A DNA stretch of 33,088 nt, taken from an uncultured Spirochaetales bacterium. Its GTDB lineage: Bacteria; Spirochaetota; Spirochaetia; Sphaerochaetales; Sphaerochaetaceae. The notes under the pieces were generated by a model. The model saw only the letters and a list, made by a program, of their open reading frames with translations. It was not told the DNA's origin and searched no databases. Location of the stretch: NCBI GenBank assembly GCA_934247875.1, contig CAKQJZ010000013.1, positions 1-33,088 on the forward strand. Direction: 5' to 3'. This document shows, piece by piece, positions 7,360 through 15,166 of the stretch; positions within the stretch are counted from its first letter, which is position 1; every line of letters begins with the position of its first letter. The position numbers and the translations under genes were made by a program.

Positions 7360-8607
7360 TCAAACGCCTTCGCGCTCTTCGTTTAATTCGTTTTGCATAT
7401 CACGGAGAATGTTTTCGATAGGTTCATCTGTATTTAGAATTCTGTCAAAACCACGGCTCCAAGCTGAGTTGTAACCACCAGTCTGCAATGTACCTACGAA
7501 AGAATCTTCAAGGGAGTGGATAGCTGTTGCAACTTTAGGATTCTGTGAGAGTTCTGGGTCATTGAGCAGTGCCTTTCTTGCAGGAAGCTCACCAGTCTTA
7601 AGTGTCCACATCTTCTCAACTTCTTCAGAACCTAGGAACTTGATGAACTTAGAAGCTGCTTCGCTTGGAGCTTTAGCGCTCATTACATATGCCCAGCTAG
7701 TTACGCAAGTTGCACGTGAGTTGTTATATGCAGGAATCAATGCTACGCCATAGTCAAGGTTAGGAGCTGTTGTTACAAGGTTGCCAATCATAGCTGGGTG
7801 ACCGAGCATCATGCCTACAAGGCCCTGTCTGAAGCCTGCCCAGTTCTTTGAGAACTTTGTATCATAAACATGGTCATCTCTATATAGAGAAGCATATTCT
7901 TTGATGGCTGCTACTGTCTTAGGATCATCTGCAATGCAGAATTCGCCCTTTGCGTTGTTGATTGTGCCACCGTGTGAAATGACATATGAAGCAACTTCAG
8001 GCCAGTAGCCTTTTCCGCCCCAACCAGACTGAATCATATTACCCTGAGCATCAAACTTTGTGAGTTTTCTAGCATAGTCGAAGAACTCATCCCAAGTCTG
8101 AGGACCGTTTTCCCAATCTAGGCCAGCTTCTTTCAAGAGAGCCTTGTTCCACAAGAGAACGATAGTCTGAGTATCTGTTGGCATACCATAGTATTCGCCA
8201 TCATACTTAAGTCCATCTACTGTTGCTGGAACAAAGTCATTGGCAATCTCTTTTGCAGAGATGACTTTCTCGTCCAGTGGCTGGATAGAACCAGCTTCTG
8301 CCAAGCGTGATACCATACCACCCTGAATCTGGAATACGTCTGGAGCTGTAGCAGTAGAAAGAGCTGGAACAATCTTGGATGTGTAATCAGCTTCTGGAAT
8401 GAATTCCAATTCAACATGGATATCAGGATTCTCTGCTTCGAACATTTCAACGATCTTGCCCATCATCTCATCTCTGGCAGCAGAAGAATGTTGCCAATAC
8501 TTGATTGTAACAGGGCCCTCTGGAGCCTGCTGTTCCTTAGAACCTTGTGCAAATAAAACACAAGATGCAACGAGAAGAATGCTTAACAAAGCAATTAGTT
8601 TTTTCAC
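7360..8607 (-). CDS. Extracellular sugar-binding protein of a CUT1 ABC transporter
   Basis: A 415-residue family 1 solute-binding protein (SBP_bac_1, MalE/UgpB-like). The N-terminus MKKLIALLSILLVASCVLFA is a secretion signal. FAQGSKE is a common spirochaete-style leader end, with cleavage after A20. A lipobox-like LVASC with Cys16 is also present, so a lipoprotein cannot be excluded. The mature part begins with the VTIKYW and HSSAARDEMM segments and has the family segment TAPDVFQIQGG. Start is GTG 8607, preceded by AGGAG at good distance. It delivers substrate to the two permeases encoded downstream, which a hairpin separates from it. The sugar bound cannot be assigned. Confidence 0.93.
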   Translation of the reverse strand: MKKLIALLSILLVASCVLFAQGSKEQQAPEGPVTIKYWQHSSAARDEMMGKIVEMFEAENPDIHVELEFIPEADYTSKIVPALSTATAPDVFQIQGGMVSRLAEAGSIQPLDEKVISAKEIANDFVPATVDGLKYDGEYYGMPTDTQTIVLLWNKALLKEAGLDWENGPQTWDEFFDYARKLTKFDAQGNMIQSGWGGKGYWPEVASYVISHGGTINNAKGEFCIADDPKTVAAIKEYASLYRDDHVYDTKFSKNWAGFRQGLVGMMLGHPAMIGNLVTTAPNLDYGVALIPAYNNSRATCVTSWAYVMSAKAPSEAASKFIKFLGSEEVEKMWTLKTGELPARKALLNDPELSQNPKVATAIHSLEDSFVGTLQTGGYNSAWSRGFDRILNTDEPIENILRDMQNELNEEREGV

Positions 8608-8627
8608 CTTATTTCTCCTTTTTGTTT

Positions 8628-9803
8628 TTATATAGATTGTCTAAAAAACAATTCACCACTAATTTTTACTGCCATAGCCATAAGGCTGCAGGAGATATCG
8701 AGCTTACTGCCTTTAACATGTGTCACCTTGCCAAATGGCATAAGAGAATTAGCTCTTACAAATTCCTGAACTTCATTAATCATCGATGGCACTGATGCAA
8801 TATCGCCACCGAGGATGATTTCACCTGGGTTTAAGAGGTTTACTATATTGATCAATGTGATACCAAGCACTTTGATTTGTTCTCTAATGACCTGAAGCGC
8901 TGCTTCATCGCCCTCCTCTGAGAGTTCATAGAGTCGCTTATAATCAAGCTTTGATATATCCAGCACTTTGTTTTCTGAAAGCTTAAGATATCTATCAACT
9001 ATGTTCTTTGAGCCAAGGATTGTATTAACACAACCTCTTAGCCCACATGCACATTGCTCACCATTCATATCGATAACAGTATGACCAAGCTCCATGCCAC
9101 AATTGTCTGAGGAGAATAGATGGTCATTGGTTATGATTGATAAGCCAATACCTTTTCCAACATATACATATGCCATATTGGAATTGTTCTTATGAGAGCC
9201 AAAGAAATATTCACCAAGCAGCAATGCATCTGAGTCATGGAACAATGATAAGTTCATGCTTTTACCAAATGTCTCTTCAACCATCTTTGATACATCAAAC
9301 TTTGAAAGCTTCAGAGGGTTAGAAAGAGTAACAATACAATCTGAATAACTTAAGACGCCAGGCATCATCATTCCAATTGCCTTGACAGTATCAAAGAGCG
9401 GAGTATTTGCCTGAATCTCTTTAGTGATCTTATTGAATGCTTCTGTAAAAGCTTCTCTTCCTTGCATTTTGCAGCTCAGCATTTTTGAATATAAGATATT
9501 GCCATTATGATCACAGATTGATGCGATAATCCCATCAGCTGTCACACTGTAATTAAGCACGTTAAACACACCATCACAGAGCTTATAGAGCATCGGAGGA
9601 CGTCCCCCGCTCGACTTGCCTAGTGTAGTCTCTTCTAAAATACCTTCTTCTACGAAGCTTTGAATGAGATTGTTCACACTGGCAGGTGAAAGCCCAGTGT
9701 GAGCGATGACTTCACTCTTAGATGCTACAGTTTTTCGGTAGAAAGTAGAGATTACATGTTGCATCGTGCTAGTTTTGTTAACTAATCCTTTGTTTTCATT
9801 CAT
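8628..9803 (-). CDS. ROK-family transcriptional repressor
   Basis: A 391-residue NagC/XylR-type regulator. The N-terminal winged helix at about residues 15-60 includes SKSEVIAHTGLSPASVNNLI and a GGRPP wing. The ROK sugar-binding domain follows, with the family signature GKGIGLSII, ELGHTVID, and the zinc site CACGLRGC. The kinase-type phosphate loop (DxGGT) is absent where LNYSVTADG stands, and the usual NDANAAA reads HDSDALL. It should therefore sense a sugar without phosphorylating it. It overlaps the phosphodiesterase stop by ATGA and sits just before the binding-protein gene, so it probably controls operon 1 in response to the imported sugar. Confidence 0.92.
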   Translation of the reverse strand: MNENKGLVNKTSTMQHVISTFYRKTVASKSEVIAHTGLSPASVNNLIQSFVEEGILEETTLGKSSGGRPPMLYKLCDGVFNVLNYSVTADGIIASICDHNGNILYSKMLSCKMQGREAFTEAFNKITKEIQANTPLFDTVKAIGMMMPGVLSYSDCIVTLSNPLKLSKFDVSKMVEETFGKSMNLSLFHDSDALLLGEYFFGSHKNNSNMAYVYVGKGIGLSIITNDHLFSSDNCGMELGHTVIDMNGEQCACGLRGCVNTILGSKNIVDRYLKLSENKVLDISKLDYKRLYELSEEGDEAALQVIREQIKVLGITLINIVNLLNPGEIILGGDIASVPSMINEVQEFVRANSLMPFGKVTHVKGSKLDISCSLMAMAVKISGELFFRQSI

Positions 9804-10990
9804 AGTCTTGTTTCTCCTGTTGCATCTTTCAATTTAGGATAGCCAAGCAAGCTAAGACAAGAAGGCATCAAGTCAATAATGCAAATCTTTTCATTAACTA
9901 CCTTTGGCTCAACATTCGGATCATGAATAAGCGCAAATACATGTTGTGCTTCTTCAGAGAGTGAATCATGAGAAGCAAAACGAACATCACGAGGGAGGTT
10001 ATCAGGAGAGAAGAAGCATACTCCTGCTTTTGGAGAGATCAGAAGATCTGCATATTCTGATGCAATACCCATCTCATCAAGCTCTGAGCGAGTTAGCACA
10101 GCTTCAACGTAATGAAGAGCTTCAACTTGCGTTTTAAGCTTAGCGTCTCTTGCTTTCTCAGTCATGAAATAGACTTGAGCCTGGATAGTATCACCTATTA
10201 ACAAGAAGTCATTCTCACTAGCCTTTTCAACCTCTGCTGTAACTTTCAATCCAGTAATATCAGAAAGATCTCTGATAAGCCTCTCTTTATAAGAAGGAGT
10301 ATTGAAACCAACCATTCCATGGTCAGCTGTCAGAAGAATAGTAGTCTTTTCATAGAGACCTGATTCTTTTAAGAGTTCGATAAGCTCTCCAAGACGCTTA
10401 TCAATTAGCTCTAGCTTTCTCTGGACTTTCTCTACCCTTTCAGCCTCAGTATGAGCAAATGGAGCATGATGGTTATGCCCATCACTATCTAAGTCATCAA
10501 TATAGAATAGAACAGCATCTCTATATGATGAGAACTCAAAACCAGGAACTCTGCAATTCTTGAAGTAATCAATCAAGATATCGAATCTATGAGCAAAGTC
10601 TTTTTCTGGCTGTATGTAAAGATGATCTTTATCAGTTCTAGTGCAGCCATGGTTCTCTACAGCAAATTGCTGAATAGATAGAACAGTCTTTCCATTCTTA
10701 GCAAAGGATTCTGCGACAGTCTCAGCATCATCTCTGCGTTTGCAAAACACTACTTCATTGCTGCTTCTGTCATAGTATTTGAAGCAGTTGTGTGTTTTAG
10801 CGCTGGTTGTGCCTGTTACGATTGCACATTGCATTGGAACTGTTATTGAAGGAATTGAAGAGTAGCAAGATGTGAAACGAACAGATTCTCTGATAAAAGA
10901 AGTCAATGAAGGAAAACGATTCTCGCTACCGGTATAGTAGTAATCGGCAAATCCATCAAAATTCATGTACAAGAGATATTTTTCTTCCAT
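9800..10990 (-). CDS. Alkaline-phosphatase-superfamily phosphodiesterase (operon 1, first gene)
   Basis: A 396-residue type I phosphodiesterase/nucleotide-pyrophosphatase-like protein without a signal peptide, so cytoplasmic. Metal and nucleophile positions can be followed: D12 in MNFDGF, Thr50 in PSITVP as the likely nucleophile, DLDSDGHNHH in the middle, TADHGM after it, and a late His in FASHDS. These match the binuclear zinc site of the superfamily. Being first in an importer operon with a PHP phosphoesterase, it may cleave an imported phosphodiester such as a glycerophospho- or nucleotide-linked sugar; this is inference. Other superfamily chemistries, such as sulfatase or phosphonate hydrolysis, are less likely. 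The ribosome site before ATG 10990 is weak. Confidence 0.82.
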   Translation of the reverse strand: MEEKYLLYMNFDGFADYYYTGSENRFPSLTSFIRESVRFTSCYSSIPSITVPMQCAIVTGTTSAKTHNCFKYYDRSSNEVVFCKRRDDAETVAESFAKNGKTVLSIQQFAVENHGCTRTDKDHLYIQPEKDFAHRFDILIDYFKNCRVPGFEFSSYRDAVLFYIDDLDSDGHNHHAPFAHTEAERVEKVQRKLELIDKRLGELIELLKESGLYEKTTILLTADHGMVGFNTPSYKERLIRDLSDITGLKVTAEVEKASENDFLLIGDTIQAQVYFMTEKARDAKLKTQVEALHYVEAVLTRSELDEMGIASEYADLLISPKAGVCFFSPDNLPRDVRFASHDSLSEEAQHVFALIHDPNVEPKVVNEKICIIDLMPSCLSLLGYPKLKDATGETRL

Positions 10991-11104
10991 ACTTCTTTCA
11001 CTCGCTGAAATAAGTCTCGCACATATCTGCCATTTGTCAACAATAAAAACATAATTTAGTGAACTTTTTTTATTATTTAAATAAAGTCATGCTATAATTA
11101 CCTT
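10991..11104. promoter_or_regulatory. Divergent promoter region between operon 1 and the acetyltransferase gene
   Basis: On the plus strand, an extended -10 element TGC-TATAAT at 11090-11098 ends only 6 bp before ATG 11105. A perfect AT-rich palindrome, TTATTTAAATAA, lies at 11073-11084, just upstream of it. On the minus strand TTGACA at 11040-11035 could be a -35 for operon 1, but I see no good -10 at the right distance. Operon 1's start point is therefore unresolved. Confidence 0.5.
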
Positions 11105-12202
11105 ATGATAAAGATTAAAGAGATTGAAAAAGTAACAGAAAAAACATTGAGCGAATCCAGGAAAGCATGCTACCAAGCCTTTGAAAGAAATATAGATTAT
11201 GGAGCTTCTGTAGAAGATTCATGCCGCATTATAAAAGAAGATCCGCAAAAACGCATCCACAGCTTCTGGCGTGAAGCGCTTATCGCAAAACATGAAGAAA
11301 AGATAATTGCAGGGATTTCTATGGTTCCATACTCTGTACGCTACAAAGAAAGCACATTAGACATGGTAGGAATTGGTGATGTTTTTTGCATTAAAAAGGG
11401 CACAGACGCCATCAAAAGCCTCTTTACCACGCTCTTTGAAAACTATAAAGACTTCCCTATTTCTGTACTCTATCCTTTCTCTGATAATTACTACGCAAGG
11501 TATGGATATGCTTCTGTCTTCTTTAAAGATCAGTTAGTCTTCAAAAGAGAGTATCTTCTGCGTTATTTCAGATGCAAAACAACTCTAAAAGCTGCAAGTA
11601 CTGAAGATATAGATACGATGAATGCATTATATGAAAGCGCAGCAAAAGAGTACGCTCTAACAGCACTGCGCACAGATCCACTTGATTGGAAATATAACCA
11701 CTATGCAATTAACGACCATGGTTATATGGCTTATTGGATATCTGATAAGAATTTTGTAATAAGAGAATCTATAGGACTTACATGCGAAGAAATGAGCACA
11801 TTTGCACTCAAGACTTTGCCAGAGCTTGAAGAGCTCATAATCAATACAGTCTTTGATCAGGATCTTTTCAGAGATCTTCCTGAACACAACCAAAATGTTG
11901 TTTGTTTTAGAAAACTACACGGAATGGCAAGAATCATAAATCTGGAAAAAGCTTTAAAAGCAATTACACATAAAGGAGAAGGAAGTATCAGAGTAAGAAT
12001 CACAGATGAGATGATAGAGAAAAACAACCGCACTATCTTGTACAGCTGGAATGATAAAGAATGCACTATCGAGGATACAGATAGTTTTGATTTCACTCTA
12101 GATATCAAAGAGCTAACTGCACTCTTTTGTTTAGGAAGCACAAAAGAGAGCTTCAAAGACGCATTTCCTATTAATAAGTGTGCTTGCTATGAATTCTTTT
12201 AG
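11105..12202 (+). CDS. Eis-like GNAT-superfamily acetyltransferase
   Basis: A 365-residue protein with the Eis/GNAT_acetyltr_2 layout: an N-terminal GNAT domain, a second GNAT-like domain and a C-terminal sterol-carrier-like domain with a hydrophobic end (CACYEFF). The segment YPFSDNYYARYGYASVF matches the conserved FYxRFGY-type stretch. The acetyl-CoA loop, normally V-x-P-x-x-R-x-x-G, reads VGIGDVFCIKKGTDAIKSL and lacks the usual RxxG arginines. Catalysis is thus uncertain, but the fold assignment is reasonable. No ribosome site precedes ATG 11105, and the -10 element sits so close that the transcript is probably leaderless. It stands alone between operon 1 and the ATPase cluster; its acceptor substrate is unknown. 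Confidence 0.75.
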   Translation: MIKIKEIEKVTEKTLSESRKACYQAFERNIDYGASVEDSCRIIKEDPQKRIHSFWREALIAKHEEKIIAGISMVPYSVRYKESTLDMVGIGDVFCIKKGTDAIKSLFTTLFENYKDFPISVLYPFSDNYYARYGYASVFFKDQLVFKREYLLRYFRCKTTLKAASTEDIDTMNALYESAAKEYALTALRTDPLDWKYNHYAINDHGYMAYWISDKNFVIRESIGLTCEEMSTFALKTLPELEELIINTVFDQDLFRDLPEHNQNVVCFRKLHGMARIINLEKALKAITHKGEGSIRVRITDEMIEKNNRTILYSWNDKECTIEDTDSFDFTLDIKELTALFCLGSTKESFKDAFPINKCACYEFF

Positions 12203-12225
12203 ATTTAGCATATTTTGAATTTAAT

Positions 12226-12254
12226 AAAGTCAATAATCATCAAATAATGACTTT
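12226..12254 (+). terminator. Weak hairpin after the acetyltransferase gene
   Basis: AAAGTCA at 12226-12232 and TGACTTT at 12248-12254 form a perfect 7-bp inverted repeat with a 15-nt loop. A T-rich stretch follows only after several bases. It may be a weak terminator, or part of the operator region of the next gene, whose own inverted repeat begins at 12232. Confidence 0.35.
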
Positions 12255-12291
12255 CTGAAATTTATTTTATGCAATATAATGATTATTGAGG
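12232..12291 (+). promoter_or_regulatory. Promoter and inverted-repeat operator candidate of the ATPase gene at 12298
   Basis: TATAAT at 12275-12280 is a perfect -10 and places the start of transcription near 12287, directly before GAGG at 12288-12291. The 9-bp arm AATAATCAT at 12232-12240 is repeated inverted as ATGATTATT at 12279-12287, overlapping the -10 and the start point. No good -35 is seen at 17 bp. The same half-site occurs in the palindrome at 222-235. Confidence 0.55.
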
Positions 12292-12297
12292 TACATT

Positions 12298-13482
12298 ATG
12301 CGAGAATACATAAAGCGTTTCATTAATCTAGATCGAATTCTTGACAGGAAATCTGTATTTCTTATCGGTCCGAGAATGTGTGGAAAATCCATGTATGCAA
12401 AGAATGAAATCAGAGAACCTGTACTATATTGGAACCTACTCTCCAACACTCTATACTATCGAATAGTTAAGAATCCTGCGCTGCTAGAAGAAACACTCAA
12501 AGCAGAAGGCCTTAAAGAAGGACTTGTCGTTATTGATGAAATTCAGCGCGCGCCACAGCTGCTATATACAGTTCACCAGTTCATCGAAGATACAAACCTT
12601 GTGTTTTTAATGACTGGCTCGAGCGTGCGCAAACTCAAAAGCGGAGGTGTCAATCTCTTGGGTGGACGTGCTTTTGAGAAAAAGCTTCACCCACTCTGTT
12701 ATCCTGAAATTAAGGATAGTGACAATTATACTCTTGATAGTATCTTCAAAACAGGGTTATTGCCCGAAATGTACCTTCATTCAGAAGAGTCAGATGAAGC
12801 ACTAGAAGCATATGAAGGTCTATATCTGGAAAGTGAAATCCAACTTGAAAATGAAGTCAATGACCTTCCAGGATTCATTGACTTTCTCGAAAAAGCAGCA
12901 CTATCAAACGGACAGCAGATCAACTTCTCTTCATTTGCATCTGATGTCGGTGTCTCTCGCCAGGCAATAAAGACATGGTATAAGATTCTCCTTGATACGC
13001 TTATGGTGAATGAGATAAAGCCATATGGAAAGACGAAAAAGAGAAAAGAGACATCTTTCTCTCGCTTCTATTTCTTCGATGTAGGAGTTGCAAGAAGCAT
13101 TGCAAGAATGACTGTTCCTACAGATACAATGACTGAATATGGAACATTATTTGAAACATACATCGCAATGGAGCTCATTGCCTATATTGACTATAGTGGA
13201 CTGAGAAATAAAGAGATTACTTACTATCGCACAAGCGATGGAAAGAGAGAAGTAGATTTCATCATTGGAGATGAGGTTGCAATCGAAGTTAAGAGCTCAA
13301 AGAATGTCCAAGACAAACACTTAATAAACTTAAGAGAGCTCAAAGAAGAAGCAATCTTCTCAAAGTACATTGTAGTTTCAAGGGAAGAGAGCCCAAGAAT
13401 GCTTGAAGATGGCATTTTGATTCTTCCATGGAAAGTTTTCTTTGAGAAACTCTGGTCTGGAGACATTATCGATAGCAATTAG
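12298..13482 (+). CDS. AAA-family ATPase with DUF4143 domain, cluster paralogue 1
   Basis: A 394-residue member of the AAA_14/DUF4143 family. Walker A is GPRMCGKS at 24-31 and Walker B VVIDEIQ with D80-E81. TGSSVRKLK and LGGR at 121-124 (likely arginine finger) follow. A helix-turn-helix at about 209-232 contains VSRQAIKTWYKIL. The C-terminal domain has EVDFIIGDEVAIEVK with D320, E330 and K332, the D...ExK pattern of PD-(D/E)XK nuclease folds. I chose ATG 12298 because GAGG lies 6 bp before it; the TTG at 12286 overlaps the ribosome site. It is a clear paralogue of the next two ATPases. The family's function is not established; nucleic-acid binding is a reasonable inference, nuclease activity less certain. 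Confidence 0.88.
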   Translation: MREYIKRFINLDRILDRKSVFLIGPRMCGKSMYAKNEIREPVLYWNLLSNTLYYRIVKNPALLEETLKAEGLKEGLVVIDEIQRAPQLLYTVHQFIEDTNLVFLMTGSSVRKLKSGGVNLLGGRAFEKKLHPLCYPEIKDSDNYTLDSIFKTGLLPEMYLHSEESDEALEAYEGLYLESEIQLENEVNDLPGFIDFLEKAALSNGQQINFSSFASDVGVSRQAIKTWYKILLDTLMVNEIKPYGKTKKRKETSFSRFYFFDVGVARSIARMTVPTDTMTEYGTLFETYIAMELIAYIDYSGLRNKEITYYRTSDGKREVDFIIGDEVAIEVKSSKNVQDKHLINLRELKEEAIFSKYIVVSREESPRMLEDGILILPWKVFFEKLWSGDIIDSN

Positions 13483-13512
13483 TCATCTTTCTGCTTATAT
13501 GTAAAGTATCAT

Positions 13513-13593
13513 ATTCGCTATGCCTAATCGCGAATTTCTATTAAAATCGCTAGTAGTAATAGCGAATTTAATAATATACTGACAGTAGAGGAG
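13513..13593 (+). promoter_or_regulatory. Promoter and GCGAAT-repeat operator candidate of the ATPase gene at 13598
   Basis: TATACT at 13575-13580 is the -10 candidate, 7 bp before the ribosome site AGAGGAG at 13587-13593. Upstream are ATTCGC at 13513-13518, GCGAAT at 13530-13535, TCGCTA at 13547-13552 and TAGCGAAT at 13560-13567. These give two inverted pairs, ATTCGC-N11-GCGAAT and TCGCTA-N7-TAGCGA, the second ending just upstream of the -10. The arrangement looks like a multi-site operator. Confidence 0.55.
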
Positions 13594-13597
13594 ACAT

Positions 13598-14770
13598 ATG
13601 GATAATTATATACATCGAATAATTGACATACAAACAAAACTCAAAAACAAGTCTCTTTTTCTTTTTGGACCAAGGCAAACAGGAAAAAGCTCTTTGATAG
13701 CTAATCAGATTCATGACGATGTTAAACTGTCATGGTCACTTCTCAATGCTAGGATCAGAAGAAGATGTCAGACAGATCCAGGAGTCCTGCGCGATGAGAT
13801 TGAAACAAGAGGCATTCATGATGGACTTGTGATTATCGATGAAATTCAGAAAGTACCTGAGCTACTGGATGAAGTTCATCTTCTGATTGAAGAGACAGAT
13901 ATTAGATTCCTTCTTACAGGCTCAAGTGCAAGAAGATTAAAAGAACAAGGTGTAAATCTCCTGGGAGGACGTGCTGGAAAGATGAATCTCCACCCATTTG
14001 TCTGGCCAGAAATCAGAGAGTTCAATCCGACGCTTGATAGAATTTTAAAATATGGAATGATCCCCTCTGTATTCCTTTCAGATACTCCAGATGATGTACT
14101 TGATGATTATATAAATGTTTATCTGCAAGAAGAGATTGCAGGCGAAGGCCTAGTAAGACAACTTCCGAAATTCGAACGCTTTCTTGAAGTCGCAGCTCTT
14201 ACAAATGCAGAAGAAATCAATTACTCAAACATTGCAAGCGATGTAATGATGAGCAGAGGCTCGATAACAGAATGGTATGGCATCCTCTATGACACTATGA
14301 TTGGCTTATCAATTCCTCCATATACAAAGACAAAAAAAAGAAAGTCTGTAGAGACTGAACGTTTCTATTACTTCGATGTAGGCCTTGCTCGCTCTATTCT
14401 CGGACTTGGAGATATTGCTGAGACGCAGACTGAATACGGTAAGTTATTTGAGACATACATCGCTGAAGAACTATCAGCATTCCTCGATTACAACAAACGC
14501 AAAGAGAAACTATCATACTGGCGTACACGACAGTCCTCATTCGAAGTAGACTTTGTAATTGGTGATGAGGTTGCCCTTGAGACAAAAACAACGAAGCTTG
14601 TAAATGAAAGCAAAGACCTCAAGGGGCTTAGAGCTTTAAAAGAAGAGGGAATATTCAAAAAGTACTTTGTCGTTTCAAGAGACAATATATCAAGGACTAC
14701 GGATGATGGAATCACACTTCTACCCTGGAACCTTTTCCTTGACTGGCTATGGGATGGCAAGATTATCTGA
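13598..14770 (+). CDS. AAA-family ATPase with DUF4143 domain, cluster paralogue 2
   Basis: A 390-residue paralogue of the flanking ATPases. Walker A is GPRQTGKS at 24-31, Walker B VIIDEIQ with D81-E82, then TGSSARRLK and LGGR. The helix-turn-helix at about 208-230 reads MMSRGSITEWYGIL and differs from its neighbours at the presumed recognition helix. The nuclease-like motif is FEVDFVIGDEVALETK with D318, E328 and K330. The start ATG 13598 is fixed by AGAGGAG a few bases upstream. The gene has its own promoter and operator-like repeats, so it seems independently controlled rather than part of one operon. The stop is followed by gene remnants rather than a terminator. Confidence 0.88.
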   Translation: MDNYIHRIIDIQTKLKNKSLFLFGPRQTGKSSLIANQIHDDVKLSWSLLNARIRRRCQTDPGVLRDEIETRGIHDGLVIIDEIQKVPELLDEVHLLIEETDIRFLLTGSSARRLKEQGVNLLGGRAGKMNLHPFVWPEIREFNPTLDRILKYGMIPSVFLSDTPDDVLDDYINVYLQEEIAGEGLVRQLPKFERFLEVAALTNAEEINYSNIASDVMMSRGSITEWYGILYDTMIGLSIPPYTKTKKRKSVETERFYYFDVGLARSILGLGDIAETQTEYGKLFETYIAEELSAFLDYNKRKEKLSYWRTRQSSFEVDFVIGDEVALETKTTKLVNESKDLKGLRALKEEGIFKKYFVVSRDNISRTTDDGITLLPWNLFLDWLWDGKII

Positions 14771-14784
14771 TTATCAGCTTACTC

Positions 14785-14963
14785 TTATAGTCTTTGTTTC
14801 GTTCTCATCCATTCTTCAAGGAGATTTTCTACCAAGTACTGATCACTCATGCAGTGCATATCAGAGACACCATCTCTCATTAACTGATATGTATCAGAGT
14901 GATAAAAAAAGATAATGCTTCATCTAGAGTAATACCCTTCTGTTTGGCAAAGAGTTGGGTAGT
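14785..14963 (-). pseudogene. Remnant of a small conserved protein, broken by a 1-base frameshift
   Basis: Read on the minus strand, one frame gives AKQKGITLDEALSFF and a second gives YHSDTYQLMRDGVSDMHC and on to LLEEWMRTKQRL before a TAA at 14785-14787. The two join smoothly if one base is added to the run of seven A's at 14904-14910. The joined text has the GI(S/T)xxEALxxFY-S-TYxxL layout of a family of small uncharacterised bacterial proteins that I recognise only by pattern. The upstream part is missing: the frame closes at 14964-14966 and beyond about 14942 the opposite strand codes for another fragment. It could be a sequencing error, decay, or programmed slippage; the lost N-terminus favours decay. 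Confidence 0.5.
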
Positions 14964-15068
14964 TCATCTGTTGAATCAGCTCTGAAGAAATTGGTTGAAG
15001 AAGGTGTTATTCAACGAATCGGTCAAGGTAGAAGCACTGTTTATATCCGAAAAACAATCAATGAATAA
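14928..15068 (+). pseudogene. C-terminal winged-helix fragment, N-terminus lost
   Basis: After a TAG at 14925-14927 the frame reads LLFGKELGSSSVESALKKL, then VEEGVIQRIGQGRSTVYIRK, and stops at 15066-15068. This is a textbook winged helix ending: helix, recognition helix SSVESALKKLVEEG and a GxGRSTxY wing. Such ends occur in Fic-family proteins, in RecG-like ATP-binding regulators and in simple regulators. There is no start codon with a ribosome site, and the frame is about 46 codons, so it is a relic. It abuts the minus-strand remnant at about 14940, where both lose their N-termini, which marks a deletion or recombination junction. Confidence 0.6.
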
Positions 15069-15127
15069 ATGTCATTTTTGAGAGTCAGAATCTTTTTTGC
15101 ATCAGTGCAACAAATTCCTAGTTAGAC

Positions 15128-15160
15128 TCGGAATTTTCAGATATAATTCCGATTAGAGGT
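15128..15160 (+). promoter_or_regulatory. Promoter and 8-bp inverted-repeat operator candidate of the ATPase gene at 15167
   Basis: TCGGAATT at 15128-15135 and AATTCCGA at 15145-15152 form a perfect inverted repeat with a 9-bp spacer. TATAAT at 15142-15147 overlaps the right arm, so a bound protein would cover the -10. Transcription would start near 15154, just before the ribosome site AGAGGT at 15155-15160. The layout matches that of the two upstream ATPase genes, but the repeat sequence is different. Confidence 0.6.
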
Positions 15161-15166
15161 AGCAAT

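Noticed and set aside
11035..11040. TTGACA on the minus strand as the operon 1 promoter
   Set aside because: No acceptable -10 hexamer lies 16-18 bp downstream, so I did not call a promoter from it alone.
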